From: Aporrectodea caliginosa
Taxonomy: Eukaryota > Annelida > Clitellata > Crassiclitellata > Lumbricidae
Assembly (NCBI GenBank): GCA_020284085.1
Contig: JACEVL010000020.1
Coordinates: forward strand, 651,501 to 715,500
DNA: 64,000 nucleotides
Direction: 5' to 3'
The notes under the pieces were generated by a model that saw nothing but the letters and a program-made list of their open reading frames with translations, made no database searches and was not told the origin of the DNA. Made by a program: the position numbers and the translations under genes. The first letter of the stretch is position 1. Every line of letters begins with the position of its first letter. This document shows, piece after piece, positions 50,451 to 62,080 of the stretch.

Positions 50451-53400
50451 ATGCGTTGCTTTCTTGGTCTTCTGCTTTGTGTGTGCATAGCATTCGAGTT
50501 GTCTGCAGGTAAACAGCACTTTAGAAGTTTTCAAGACAATCGTAGACATGCATTTAAGTAGGACGACAGCTTTCTTCATGCTGCTCGTAATGTCGTTGTT
50601 TTAACTAACCATGACAATGGCAACGTCGTCGACGAGAACGATGATGATGTCGTTGTTGTTGTTGATGATAGTGACGACAAGGACGACGACAATGAGCATA
50701 AATATTTTATTGTCAACCTTCAGGCCTAACTCCAAAACTGCAGCGTTGCCTATTCGCACTGCATTCAAATATATTATAATTATCAATGACATGCCCTATG
50801 TAGTTTTGAAGTTATTTACGTAATATATTCTTTTGTTTTATCTTGCGAAAGTACAATGTTCAAGGGAACCTCTGTTGTCGCTGCGATCATGACCTGCAGT
50901 TCTTGGTTTAACGGATCTATCGAGCTACCAAGGGGGGTGGTTGCCACCCCCCATACGTTTTTATGCATAAATTTTTTTTCATATGGAATATAATATTTGC
51001 AATTTAAGTAGCTGTAGCAGATTCATTGGCGCACATTTTGAGGTAAATATCATGGTGGTAGCCCACGCCATTCAAAGATTATGCCCGATATACTCGAGTC
51101 ATCAGGGGGGGGTGGATACCACCTCTTCTTGTTTTTCGACTCTAGCTTATTGACTATTCTTCCTATAAGAAAAACAAATATACCATTCTTTAGAAGGAAT
51201 GTAGGGCTTCATTTGCATACTTAAATGTTTGTCTTTTGAAAACCGGAAGTGATCAAAATAAATAATAATACCCGTAATATGCATGAAAAATTGCTGAATG
51301 GAAGGACTCCCCCCTTAGGTTTTTGTCTGTAGCGTATTCAGTTTTCTTCCCAGAAGAGAAACAAATATACCATTCTTTAGAGGGAATGTAGGGCTTCATT
51401 TCCATACTTACACGTTTGTCTTTTGAAAACCGCAAGTGATCAAAATAATTAATAATACGCGTAATCTGTGTGAAAATGGCTGAATGCAGCATTGTACATG
51501 TATGCATGCATACATGTACATGTATATATGTATGGATGCATATTTATACGTATATAAACATGTGTAGGTATGTATTTGTGTATCTTGGATACACAGATCA
51601 GTTTCAAAACACACATAATCGTATATTTGTTTATCCAAAAAGTACAAAATGTACGCAATAATATAAAATATCGCTAATGATCGGTGCCTTTGTTAAAAAT
51701 GATGTAATTTCGAGGTGCATTCACATAATGTACAACTAAATATACCATTCTGTACAGAAGTGAATGCTGAATCCATTGTTGTATTACAATAAATGATATG
51801 TGAAACGAAACTCGAAATCCAGGGGGGTGGCAACCACCACCACCCTTGGTAGTCCGTGTCACAAAAAAGCTTGGTAGCCCGAGGGTTAACGGATCTGTCG
51901 ATTGGATGGTTGGTAGAAGGTCCGATCTTTTTGGTTGTCGCTGTTCCCATTTCAGTTTCCCACGTCTGGGCTAACTTTCTATATTTTCGGCGTTGCTGTT
52001 TTCTGCATTGCGAATCCTTCGCGTTTTGGTGGAGGCGTCGTGGTTCTTGATTAGTTATGTACAAATATTTCTGATTTCTGAATGCAACTAATATAAGCGA
52101 GCATTTGTTGATGACCAACATTGAATAACCATTCTTCATTTCTCAGATTAAGTTTCCCTCTCAATTTGTTCTTGAAGGCACTTATGCAGGAACATGGCAT
52201 GTGCACCGACGTCCCTCCCTTTGTAGCGATCATCGATGAAGCCTGAACAAGATTTGGATGTGTAATTATCATTGTATGTTTTGCATATCTATGGCGTAGA
52301 AGTTAACAGCCTAAACTCTGGTATATGTAGGCTAATAATAATGTGTTCACGTTCATCTACTTCTATCGAGTAAATTACGTTTTGCTTGCAGGTAAAGATT
52401 CACCCAATAACTGTTGCCCTGATTGTTTGATATAGTTGAAGGTCTCCAGTGCTGGCAGTGCGAGAGCAAATTCGATGGAAACGAGTGCATTAGCCGCGGA
52501 TTGACTCACGAGACCTGTGGGTTGGGACTTTTGAATTGCGGAGTAAAAGTATTCTACAAAACAAATCTAGGTAGAATAAACAGTTTCAAGTTGTTATTAT
52601 CATAGCAGATAATTGCCACGCTGACACGTTGCCACATGCAAGTGAGCTAGTAAGCACAAACTACCCTGTCACATTGCGCATTAATACTGTAAAGGCTTTT
52701 GCTGCATAACTACTGCGCTTAGCTACTATTAGAAGCGCAGGGCATGTACCATTTAGCTAATTAAATGCCAGAAAATTATATTATAAGTTGCCTTTGCATC
52801 TGACAATGTCGTGTTTCTATGATAGCAGCCATGGCTCCGCTATTGAATTGAACAGGATAGCCGACAAAGATGACTCCCATTAGATTTTAGCGCAGTAATA
52901 TTATAGCTGTATTCCCAACAAAAACAAGAATTCGAAACACATTAGCTTAACTGAGACATTTTGTAATTTTCACAATTTTTGATCTCTTAAAGAAGCATCT
53001 TAGGCAAACTCTCCGGAGTGGTCTTGAGACACCTTCAGACCATGGGCGTCCGTAGAGAAAATAAGATTTAGTCTGTCTTGAGTCTTTAGGACTGACAAAA
53101 TATTGTTGACGGTACTATGATGACGTACATGTGATGAAAAGCAGTCGCTGATACTTGTAAACTGGTATACTATATTTATTCCCAGGAACTTTCCCAGGAA
53201 CATTCCCAGGGTGTCATTTTGCAGCAATGCGCTCAGGCTAATATCTACTGCTACATTGTAAAAGCATAAATTATTTTTTCCAGCAATATCATCACAGCCA
53301 TTTTACAAGTTTCTTAGGATGTATTTATCATGGGCGTGTTCACGCTTAAAGTCAGATGTGTTCATGCATGTTTCAAAGGGCCGAGACCTTGTGGTACCCA

Positions 53401-54350
53401 TTTGTTCATCCTATCAATTGTAATTTTTTTACAAGTGAAACGTGATCAATCTGAGCGGTTTTATAACACATTCAGCTGCCTTAGGTTACGAGAAGGGCAC
53501 TTTAAGGTAGGTGTCTTTTATAACCAAGTCATAATACTGTATTCCCCAAAAAGAGAAAAATGAATTTGAAGCAAGTTTGTTAAACTGAGGACTATTAAAA
53601 GTGTATAACTTTAATTAGGGGCTAACTCTGAGGCACCTGCCGACGCCCATGATAATGAACATATATATGTTTACTAATAATTATGCCAATAATCAAATGT
53701 AGTGGTATATTGTCTCGTTCTATATTCTAAACCATTTGAAGCCAATTATTATCAGAATTTAATCAGTTAAGATAACGCGAAATGAAATTAAATGAAAATA
53801 ATAATAATATTATATCATAGTTCAGTTATCACTATAATGAAATATGAAAAATGCTCTACTGGTCTAAATTGCCTTTAAATTCCTCATCCGCCAATACCAC
53901 CATCCTCCTCTGGCCCGACATCTCCATCAGACTCCTCCATTTATCATTCTACAAGCCATTTCACTTCAACTGAAGTCTCACCTCTTCAAGAAATCCTTCC
54001 AAAGTCCATCCGATTTTCCGTCATCCAAGCTTTCTTGTCCTCAACAAAAACTCTTTGGCTGCTGCTCTGCCTCCTCGTTTTGGACTCTCTCTCTGTCTCT
54101 CTCTGTCTCTCTCTGTCTCTCTCTCTCTCTCTCTGTCTGTCTCTCTGTGTCTCTCTCTCTGTGTCTCTCTCTGTCTCTGTCTGTCTCTGTCTCTCTCTCT
54201 GTCTCTCTCTCTGTCTCTCTCTGTGTCTCTCTTGTCTCTGTCTCTCTCTGTCTCTCTCTGTGTCTGTGTCTGTGTCTCTCTGTCTCTCTGTCTCTCTGTC
54301 TCTCTCTGTCTCTCTCTCTCTCTCTCTGTCTCTGTCTGTCTCTGTCTGTC

Positions 54351-54407
<57 letters not shown>

Positions 54408-54448
54408 GTCTCTCTTTGTCTCTCTCTGTCTCTCTCTGTCTCTCTATG

Positions 54449-54480
<32 letters not shown>

Positions 54481-54844
54481 CCTCTCTCTCTGACAACCGC
54501 AGACGAACCTCCACTGGACATCTCTCTCTGATACGACCAGAGCTGGTGAAGAAGAGTTTTCACTTGTGTTTAGTCTTAGACTAGACTGAAGCCCTGACTT
54601 TACCTTAAACCTCTACGCAGCCGATTGATTCTTTATCATCCTTGTTGGATCTGCAGCTGGTGTTTCGACCATAGACAATGTCCAGAGAGGATGCACGGCA
54701 ACTGTAACTGACCACTGCCGTCCTGATGATGGCGACTGTCTCTGTACGATGATTTGCAACAGTAACGACTGCAACGACTCCGTAGCTCCACCTTCACAAA
54801 GTGCAGCTGAGTGGGGAATTTTAGCAGATCTTTGTATAGTGTAA
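50451..54844 (+). CDS. Secreted Ly6/uPAR (three-finger) domain protein, three exons
   Basis: Exon 50451-50508 encodes a signal peptide ([19 protein letters not shown]) and ends at GTAAAC. Exon 52436-52570 (acceptor TTTGATATAG, donor GTAGAA) holds the start of the domain (LQCWQCES, then spaced cysteines and VKVFYKTN). Exon 54657-54844 (acceptor GGATCTGCAG) completes it with the C-terminal CNSNDCND motif typical of Ly6 proteins, then a stop. All junctions are phase 1. The product is about 126 residues with 11 cysteines in the mature part (10 are usual). No clear hydrophobic GPI-anchor segment follows, so it is probably secreted, unless a further exon exists (GTAAAC overlaps the stop). Members bind receptors or act as ligands; this one's partner is unknown. 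Intron 1 carries a MITE, intron 2 a CT microsatellite. Confidence 0.8.
50908..51901. mobile_element. TTAA-type MITE in Ly6 intron 1
   Basis: Both arms match the arms of the 43407-47038 element in inverted orientation. The right end is complete (GGTAGCCCGAGGG, then TTAA 51886-51889). The left end begins GCTACCAAGG at 50924 and lacks the first seven bases. TTAACGGATCTATCGA (50908-50923) and TTAACGGATCTGTCGA (51886-51901) flank it. Confidence 0.85.
51902..52435 (+). other. Remainder of Ly6 intron 1
   Basis: No repeat or gene recognised. An alternative acceptor at 52391 (TTGCTTGCAG) would put a stop in frame, so 52436 was chosen. Confidence 0.5.
52571..54082 (+). other. Ly6 intron 2, proximal part
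   Basis: AT-rich; no gene or element recognised. Confidence 0.5.
54083..54494 (+). repeat. (TCTCTGTCTG)n microsatellite in Ly6 intron 2
   Basis: About 410 bp of TCTC/TCTG words; long frames on both strands are artefacts. Confidence 0.97.
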
Positions 54845-55227
54845 ACTATACAAGCTGGTGCAATGAATCGTTTTCGATGTCGACAGAAAGACAAACAACT
54901 TCATACCTGAAACGGAATCAGAATCATCCTTGGACTCCCATTTCTTTGCATTATTGCTTTTACAAAACGAACATTCTGTTATTTAGTTATAAACATTCAT
55001 GACTGTATTTCTTTTGCTTAAACCTTATAATCTTTCTCTGTCTTCATTCTATAAGTAGCTTGTTCGATTACTGGGTTCGTTTTAGTTTAGTTTATTTTAG
55101 ATGTCTTATCTGGGTTTTGAATGGACATTAATTTACTTCATACTAGTTAACTTTATTTTAGATGTCTTATTGAACTGTTGGTAGCGGCTTATTACATTGT
55201 AATAATTAATCGACAGAACCTTATTAC

Positions 55228-55233
55228 AATAAA
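55228..55233 (+). terminator. Candidate polyadenylation signal of the Ly6-domain gene
   Basis: AATAAA, 384 bp after the stop codon; the first such signal I see downstream. Confidence 0.4.
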
Positions 55234-55747
55234 CGCTTTATGCATAAATATGTGTATTATATATTTATATTTGTCATTACATTCACTATTTAGAACTCAA
55301 CACACTTGATACATTATTATGCATAGTTCGGTATTACAATAATTCTGTAGAACTGTTAACAATCTACCTATAGTTGGTAATTTTCAAGCAAGAACTATGT
55401 GCTAATGCGTGTCTGATAATCAACACATTTCAATCAGGAAAAACTTAGTTATCATAGTTTTTGCATTGAGTGCTCTACCAGGATATCTTAATTCTAAAGT
55501 AACCATAGCATTCGAATTTTTATAGCGCAACTATAAAGCTAAGCGGTTGACACCTGCTTATTAACGAGCGCTAATTCGCAAAAGAGAGTTTTTCAAGAGA
55601 TGTCAAGTGAATAACCGAGTCTAGGATAATTGTTATGTGCTTCACAAATGTACACACTCTAGACTAACAAGCTACTTTAGAGGTGTCCAGAAAAATGATA
55701 CATCGCAGAAAACACCCATACTCAAGTTTGCCCCATTATGCGATTCA

Positions 55748-55875
55748 TATTTTGTCAACATATATTTTTACAGAATTTTAAAATGTTATTCTAAGGTTGC
55801 TCAAAGTCCCCGGACATACCCTGCTTAAATTCCCAGAACTCACGGCGCCCATGCTCGGGTCATGGAACTTGGGGT
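55748..55875 (-). repeat. Dispersed repeat, inverted copy of 1806-1925
   Basis: Shares CATGACCCGAGCATGGG and CTGGGAATTTAAG with the copy near 1.8 kb, in opposite orientation. The rest of 55234-56195 shows no gene. Confidence 0.6.
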
Positions 55876-56289
55876 CCCTGAGATTTACTCTTTTTATCAC
55901 AAAAAATAAGGACGAGTCCCATTTGGGTGAACTGTAAGTTGCTGTGTTTGTCTCGACGAAAGCTACATCCAGGCAAAATACAGATACTAAATTCAGGGTC
56001 GTTCAAGGTCATTTTAAGGTCAGAATAAACGAAATTTAGCAAATATCTAAAAATGGTCAGATCTCAGACAATATTTTTGTTAAATTGGGTAATTCTTACT
56101 TGAGTATCACGTCTTGATAAGGGCTACCTGTGGTAAGAAACAAAGCTACTAAATGTAAGACAATCCAAGGTTATTTTAAGGTAAAAGAGGTCAATTTAAC
56201 CTTCGCAGGACGAATACATTTTACGATGCACGGAGGACGAAGAGGGGTAATTTTTTACCCCAAAGCTATTTTTAATATATCAGCTCATA

Positions 56290-57215
56290 AGTTAGGCACA
56301 ATAAAAAATGAAGTACCAATTATAATAGTTCCAAGGTCAAGGAATCGATCTCTCGTAGTGAGAATAGTCTGTCATTGGCATTTTCCAAGATGGCGGCCAA
56401 AAACAGAAATATGCATTTTTCATCTCACAGGTAAACTACAATGACAAACAAACTCTCCACTTTCATAGTTCCGGGGTCAAGGAATCCATTTCTCGTTGTG
56501 ACAATAGTCTGTCAATACCAGTTTCCAAGATGGCGGCCAAGATGGCCGCCAAACAGAGAAATATGCATATTTTCAGCACATAGGTATGCTACAATGACCA
56601 ATGAACCCTCCACTTTCATAGTTCCGGGGTCAAGGAATCCATTCATCGTAGTGAGAATAGTCTCTGAAAACCACTTTCCAAGATGGCGGCCAAAATGGCC
56701 GCCAAAACACAGAAATATGCATATTTCCGTTTTTGGCGGCCATCTTGGAAAGTGGTAACGACGGATTATTATCACTACAAGAATTCGATTCCTTGACTTC
56801 GGATCTATGAAAGTGGAAGGTTCATTTGTCATTGTAGCATACCCATGAACTGAAATATGCATATTTCTGTGTTTTGGCGGCCATCTTGGCCGCCATCTTG
56901 GAAAGTGGTATTGACAGACTGTTATCACTACGATAAATGGATTCCCAGACCAAGGAACTATGAAAGTGGAGGGTTCATTTGTCATTGTAGCCTACCTATG
57001 AGTTGAAATATGCATATTTCTATGTTTTGGCGGCCATCTTGGCCGCCATCTTGGAAGGTGATATTGACAGACTATTATCACTACGATAAATGGATTATCT
57101 GACCCCAAAACTATGTAATTGGGGAGTTCATTTGTCATTGTAGCCTACTTATGAGCAGAAATATGCATATTTCTGTGTTTTGGCGGCCATCTTGGCCGCC
57201 ATCTTGAAAAGTGCA
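56290..57215. repeat. Head-to-head ~155-bp repeat array with eleven AAGATGG cores
   Basis: Three forward units (about 56290, 56430, 56590) face about three and a half inverted units (from about 56735). Each has CCAAGATGGCGGCC or a double of it, AAATATGCATATTT, and a CTACAATGACAAATGAAC segment. AAGATGGCGGC matches the known YY1 consensus. Confidence 0.88.
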
Positions 57216-57484
57216 CTCACAAAATTATTGCAACTATTGAAATTGAATTCCACGGTAAATTCAGTACTTTATTTCTGATTACAGATTACTTATGAAAATA
57301 TCTTTGAAAAATGCATAATTGCATATTCACCATGAACGAATAAATAACGACGTCGAGGACGAAGAAGAGGGGTAAATTTTTACCCCAGGACACTTTGGAC
57401 TAAAAAACTTCTTCCCACAACATGACATTTTCCTGGCTTTGGTGTCAGAATATGTCAGGGGTATTAACTTGTAAACATATGGAA

Positions 57485-59516
57485 TAGGGTGGTTCACAAA
57501 AACAAAGTTCAAGCTAGAAACCAGGGCACCATCTCTGTTTGTTAGACCTGTCAATAGTATTATTGAGATAAAATTTCAGCATCTTATTCCAGCTGGAAGA
57601 TGGTGCTCAATGACATAGAAATATTACCATATAGTAGTATTAGCGGTAAATCTTTATGTCGTATAACTTGGTCAACAACTCAACATTTGTCATGGAGATG
57701 AGCTTCAAATGGTTTATGTTGTGTTATACTTACTTACTTACTGGTATTTTGAACAAAGTGTAAAGTTTTTGCTGAAGGTCATGGTGTCTACTTTCTGTGT
57801 TTTTGGCAGACATTTTTCATAAGTGAATTTTCAAATTTACCATTTGCCAATGAAATTTAAGAGCTCATATTTAACACTCTAACTTTTCGGTGTGCCGACA
57901 TTAGCCTGTGGGACAGTATACAATGAATCCAGGGCCATTCATAATCTTCTGGAGCTGTGGAAACTCACTGACAAGGTTCAATCCTTGAGCTTTGATATCT
58001 GTCAACACTGAGCTCTTCAACGGAGTGTGCGTTCTGCTGGAAGACAAGATAGGTCGAGAGCTCCTGTGTTTGGCCTGCCGTCACCATATGATGATTTTAG
58101 CCAAAGTATTCACCTTGTGCTGCGGTCCATCTAATTCATCACATAGTCCAATCTTCCAGACATATAAAGCTGCCTGGCCAAGTGTGATACAGGACTGAAT
58201 GTCAAATCGGCACTGAACCATATCATGAAATAGCACTCAATTTTCTTAAGAAGTTAACTGAAAGAAAATCAGATTCAGAGATAAGAGGTCAAGAACTCAT
58301 TTGAGCTGAAAATGGTTGTCTTGGAAGTTAGCCTTCAATAATTCACTGGAGAGCCCTGGGCCAATTCACCATGCAAGTTGGATGGCAACGTTACTGTATA
58401 CCATCAAAATCTACCCTTTTCGTGATCAACGTGGTGTATTCAATCTAACGAAGAAGAAAGAAACTCAGATTCATGTGCAGTTTTATTGCCCTTGTTTACA
58501 CAAAAGCATGGACAAAGGCCTCACTTGCTGCTGAAGATTGTGGACAAGATCTGTCACTTTGGATTAATCTAGGAAAACACGAGTCAGTTGACTCCGAGAT
58601 CAGCGATGCTGCCAGGAAAGCCCTAGAAACCACTAGTGGTACCTTTCAGATGAGGCTGTAAGTCTGGCACTGTTCTCAGACCAACCTCCAGTAACAGATA
58701 AGGTGAATATTGTTCACAGAGTAACTGCAAAACCTGGTGAAAGGAAGGTGAGGTGATGCTGCGGTACTGAAGGAGGGGGCTTGCTTGGGTGATTTTCCAA
58801 CCAAGTGAAAACTGACACTGCTGTCACACATGAAGATTAGTGATTACTTTCTTACATTTCCACAAGAGAAATGGATTGAGAATGAGGATTACAAACAAGG
58901 TAGAGAGAGAATTTAGCAGTTGAGAGTGGTGAACGACACGGCTCAGAGGTGTGTGAAGTTGTTCGAGGAATTCAACCGCCTCATCACCAATAATGAAGAA
59001 AAGCAGTGTCTTCTTCAAGTGGTCGTGGCATATAGGAATGCTATTTGCCACACAGCAACAAAGAAGTCTGTTGTTGACGCAGTGCTTGCAGTTTCTAGAC
59101 GCTAAGACTGTAGCGGGTGTTGAAGTCATAAAACCGGAACTATCGACATTCATGGTCAGAACGATGTTTTTTTTAAATTTGACATTTCCAATTCTTCAAA
59201 CTTACTGGAATTTTACAGATCAATCTGACTAACTGTTCTACTGTCAAATGTGTTGTCAAATTACAGTAAAATTTGATTTATCGTGAAATAAAATACATTT
59301 GTACGGGAATGTATGATCGACGCATTCATTTCCACAATTAGTGTCTATTTATCGGTATCATTCAAAGTGACACAGTCCGTGAGCACCGTCTTCCCGTTGG
59401 AATTAAAAGCTGAAGTTTTGTCTAAATAATACTATTGATAGGTCTAACAAACTGAGAGGGTGCCCTGGTTTCTAGCTTGCACTTTGTTTTTGACCATGCA
59501 TCTGTGAACCACCCTA
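57485..59516 (+). mobile_element. hAT-like DNA transposon copy 2, 2,032 bp
   Basis: Ends TAGGGTGGTTCACA / TGTGAACCACCCTA belong to inverted repeats of about 80 bp, flanked by the exact 8-bp duplication ATATGGAA (57477-57484 and 59517-59524). It is nested in the TTAA element. Confidence 0.93.
57985..59105 (+). pseudogene. hAT-like transposase pseudogene 2
   Basis: Fragments in order: FNGVCVLLEDKIGRELLCLA, CRHHMMILAKVF, CGPSNSSHSPIFQTYKAAWP, GPIHHASWMATLLYTIKIYP, then LRVVNDTAQRCVKLFEEFNR and EEKQCLLQVVVAYRN near the end. The order matches copy 1 at 23.8-25.1 kb. Stops and shifts separate the pieces. The CRHH motif resembles the conserved C..H region of hAT transposases; the assignment is mainly from the 8-bp duplication. 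Confidence 0.75.
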
Positions 59517-59620
59517 ATATGGAACGTCAAATAATTTATAACTGCCTCCGGTTGCTCCGCAATCAGCATTCAAACACCCATGGGGTAATTATTTACCCCT
59601 CTCCGTCCTGCGAAGGTTAA

Positions 59621-60218
59621 GAGAAAGTCAGGGAAATTCAGGAAAATGTGTATTCATACCATTGACAACTTGAATTTTGACCAATCGATGGTCGTACGAT
59701 GTGTGATTGAGTTCTCATTGCTACAATTGGCGGATTATTATTATTATTGTCGTAGATTTATTATTATTTATAAATTCAATGTGAAATCCTTAAGGATGCC
59801 TCTCCGCGCAAGCTGTATGACATTTTCTCAATTTACCACGTAAGCCTTCGCGCCGTACATCTTTTCAACCTTGCAATATCAAAGTTTCACCATACAAACC
59901 AATATTTTAAGCTAGAAATCTTCACTTCGACCGTATTTTCCTTAGAAATTTACAATTTTATAATGCAAATAATCTTATGTAGTAGTAAACCACCGACCAT
60001 CTCAGGTGTCTTTCGACCTATGCAATCGTTGCTTCTAGTGAACGAGTCATATTCTTGTGAATTTTTATAATATACTGCAATAATACAACTATATTTCGGT
60101 GTCGTCCTCCTCCTTACAAAGTACTGAATACATCGAATACGCAGATACAAGTGTATTGTAGAGAAAATGTGAGTGAAGGACTCGCTCAATGTCCAGTCCC
60201 TACACAGTAGGCCTAACT
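59621..60218. other. No gene seen
   Basis: AT-rich DNA between the TTAA element and the tRNA-like sequence. Confidence 0.5.
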
Positions 60219-60291
60219 ATCTCGGATGAGGCTCGAACCCGTACTCTGTGCGTTACAGATCAGGCGCTCTAACCAGTCGACCACCATGCCT
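60219..60291 (-). tRNA. tRNA-like sequence (SINE head or tRNA pseudogene)
   Basis: On the minus strand TGGTCGACTGG (60283-60273, A-box-like) and GGGTTCGAGCC (60240-60230, B-box) are spaced as in a tRNA, and a CTGTAAC stretch could be an anticodon loop (TGT, Thr). The acceptor ends do not pair well, so a functional tRNA is unlikely. Confidence 0.45.
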
Positions 60292-60559
60292 CACAATCTT
60301 TGTAGCTGAATATATTTAAGTCTCTTTACAATATAGAAACGCATAAGTCTGCTAAGGAAACATCCATCTCACGTTGTAGAATGAAAGATGTGCATCTGCT
60401 TTACAAATAATCATTCCTTACATCTCTGCTCCATTAAAATATACAATTTAACTATACGAGTCTTTTACTCATGTCACAATACAGCCTAAAAGTCATGGGT
60501 TTGTAGGCCCTACTATGCACTATCAATCTTCTGTCTTTCACGATGACAAATTTCAATCT

Positions 60560-61240
60560 CTTGAACTTCTAATGCTCTATAGGTCAAACTAATGTATCTC
60601 TAGCTCACGCTTTCGGACTCTCTCGAACATGTAAAGCATTACACAAATTGTGAAGTTTTCCAAAGTTTGTAGTTTCCTAAAAGTTATAAGTTTCTCAAGT
60701 TACGTGTTTTATAAGAGTTGCAGGTTTCACGAGTTGTGAATTCTCTGAAAGTTGTAAATTTCACTAGGTTTCTCAGGTTTATGTTTATCTAAGAGCTATA
60801 AATTTCACGAGTTGTGAGTTCTCTAAAAGTTTCACCAGTTGTTAGATATCTAAGACTTTCAAATTACACTAAGTTTCTCAAGTTTCGCTCTCTCGAACTT
60901 CTAAAGCATCACACAAAGTTCTAAGTTTCCAAAAAGTTTTGGAGTTTTCGAAATGTTTCCTCAAAGCTATTAGTTTTCAAATTTATATGTTCCTCAGGTT
61001 TTCTAAGAACTGCAAGTTTCGCTCAAATTTAAATTTTTTGTAAATAGTATGTTTTCAAAGATGATAGTTTTCAACGTTTGGTAAGGTTCTAAGCATTGCA
61101 AAGTTGTAAGTTTTCTACAAGATTTTAATTTCTCAAGCCATCAGTCACTGTGTTCAAAGTTTTCAGTTTCTCAAGTTTTAAGTTCGCTTGGAACTTCGAA
61201 AGCTCTATACGACAATGATCTCGAATGTCTTCCTGAGTTT
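60560..61240. repeat. Degenerate AAGTTTCTCAAGTT-type repeat beside the PC4 gene
   Basis: Words AGTTTCTCAAGTT, AAAGTTGTAA and TTTCACGAGTTGTGA recur at irregular 12-40-bp spacing over 680 bp, ending at the stop codon of the PC4-domain gene. It is therefore in its 3' untranslated region or just beyond. Confidence 0.7.
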
Positions 61241-61248
61241 ACGAGTTC

Positions 61249-61999
61249 TTAGAATTTAAATTGGTTGGTAGTGAAATCTACTCCGAAAGGGTTGCATTCC
61301 AAACAGCTGAGGTATCCGAGTTGATTGACGTGGTCTTCGCTCGCGTAGCACGGTGTGGCATCTTTGAGTTCTGGTAGGGTTCGATGCAAGTCGTGGATAT
61401 TAGATACGAGCGTCTCCCATTCATCCAAACGTAAGGCGATACCGCTACGCGTGGGACGTTCTTTGGTAGAGTTTGGTGGTATGAAATAACGACGAATGTT
61501 TACGCATTTCATCCCCTCAGAAATTGTCACGTAGTATTTACCGCCAATATGTTGACGATATTCGACGGGTTGATCCTCTTTGAGTAAGTCCACGTTTCTG
61601 TCGATTTCATCGAGGTGGGAGTGGAAAGTAGCCCATCTGACTTTAGTGAAAGCGACGCCCTTCTTGGTCGGATACGATTTGTCCTTGTCGGAGTTGTCGT
61701 ATTCTCTAATGTGCACCATCAGTTCGTCTCGGTAGATAGTGGCAGACAAATAACGATCGTTTCCTAGAGGTTCTTTGAAAAGATCTCGCTTTACGTTCCT
61801 CGACTTTGTCTATAATATCAAATAATATCAATAGATATAATTCAGGTACGTTAAAAAAACAAAACATATAGTATGATGACGACTCTGAAATTCACTTCCC
61901 TTTAGAAACAACGATTTCAAATTAAATGAATTGGTTTATACTTACGGTCGATGCTGTACCTTTAGTCGCTCCTGTGGATGTCTTAGTAAATGGAGCCAT
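61249..61999 (-). CDS. Protein with two PC4 (p15/Sub1) domains, two exons
   Basis: Exon 1 (61999-61946) begins at ATG and encodes 18 Thr-rich residues to a perfect GTAAGT donor; exon 2 (61809-61249) follows TTGATATTATAG in phase 0. The product is about 204 aa. The first PC4-like domain shows LFKEPLGNDRYL, LMVHIREYDN and TKKGVAFTKVRWATFHSHLD; the second shows KYYVTISEGMKCVNIRRYF and TRSGIALRLDEWETLVSNI. A cysteine-containing tail ends YLSCLECNPFGVDF. PC4 proteins bind single-stranded DNA and act as transcription cofactors or in genome maintenance; this tandem form is shorter on known function. Both domains keep the IREY/IRRY and W landmarks. No break is seen, and a TATA box lies upstream. Confidence 0.88.
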
Positions 62000-62072
62000 C
62001 ATTGACGTCTTCGATCTGCAGGATGGTCTTCGATTCGATAGCGAACTGTGCAGACTAATACGTGTGTGCGAG

Positions 62073-62080
62073 CTCTTATA
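62073..62080 (-). promoter_or_regulatory. TATA box of the PC4-domain gene
   Basis: Minus-strand TATAAGAG about 75 bp before the ATG. Confidence 0.6.

Larger units (their letters stand above)
56200..59616. mobile_element. TTAA-flanked element with YY1-like repeat array and nested hAT-like copy
   Basis: TTAA at 56196-56199 and 59617-59620 flank inverted ends CCTTCGCAGGACG / CGTCCTGCGAAGG. Each end has an inner GGGGTAATT...ACCCC palindrome (also at 57370). Without the nested 2.0-kb insertion the element is about 1.4 kb and has no transposase of its own. Confidence 0.9.

Noticed and set aside
54035..54584. Overlapping Ser/Leu- and Arg/Glu/Thr-rich frames
   Set aside because: Readings of the TCTG microsatellite in an intron.
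50451..54844. Venom-type three-finger toxin
   Set aside because: The fold class is shared, but the motifs are those of ordinary Ly6/uPAR proteins and nothing points to a venom role.
56512..56985. 157-codon minus-strand frame in the YY1-like array
   Set aside because: Translation of the inverted repeat units; the opposite strand gives the same kind of frame.
56200..59616. Transposase at 58-59 kb as the mobiliser of the TTAA element
   Set aside because: That gene sits inside its own ends with an 8-bp duplication, so it is a nested, unrelated element.
60219..60291. Functional tRNA-Thr gene
   Set aside because: The acceptor ends do not pair and the stems are poor; a SINE head or pseudogene is more likely.
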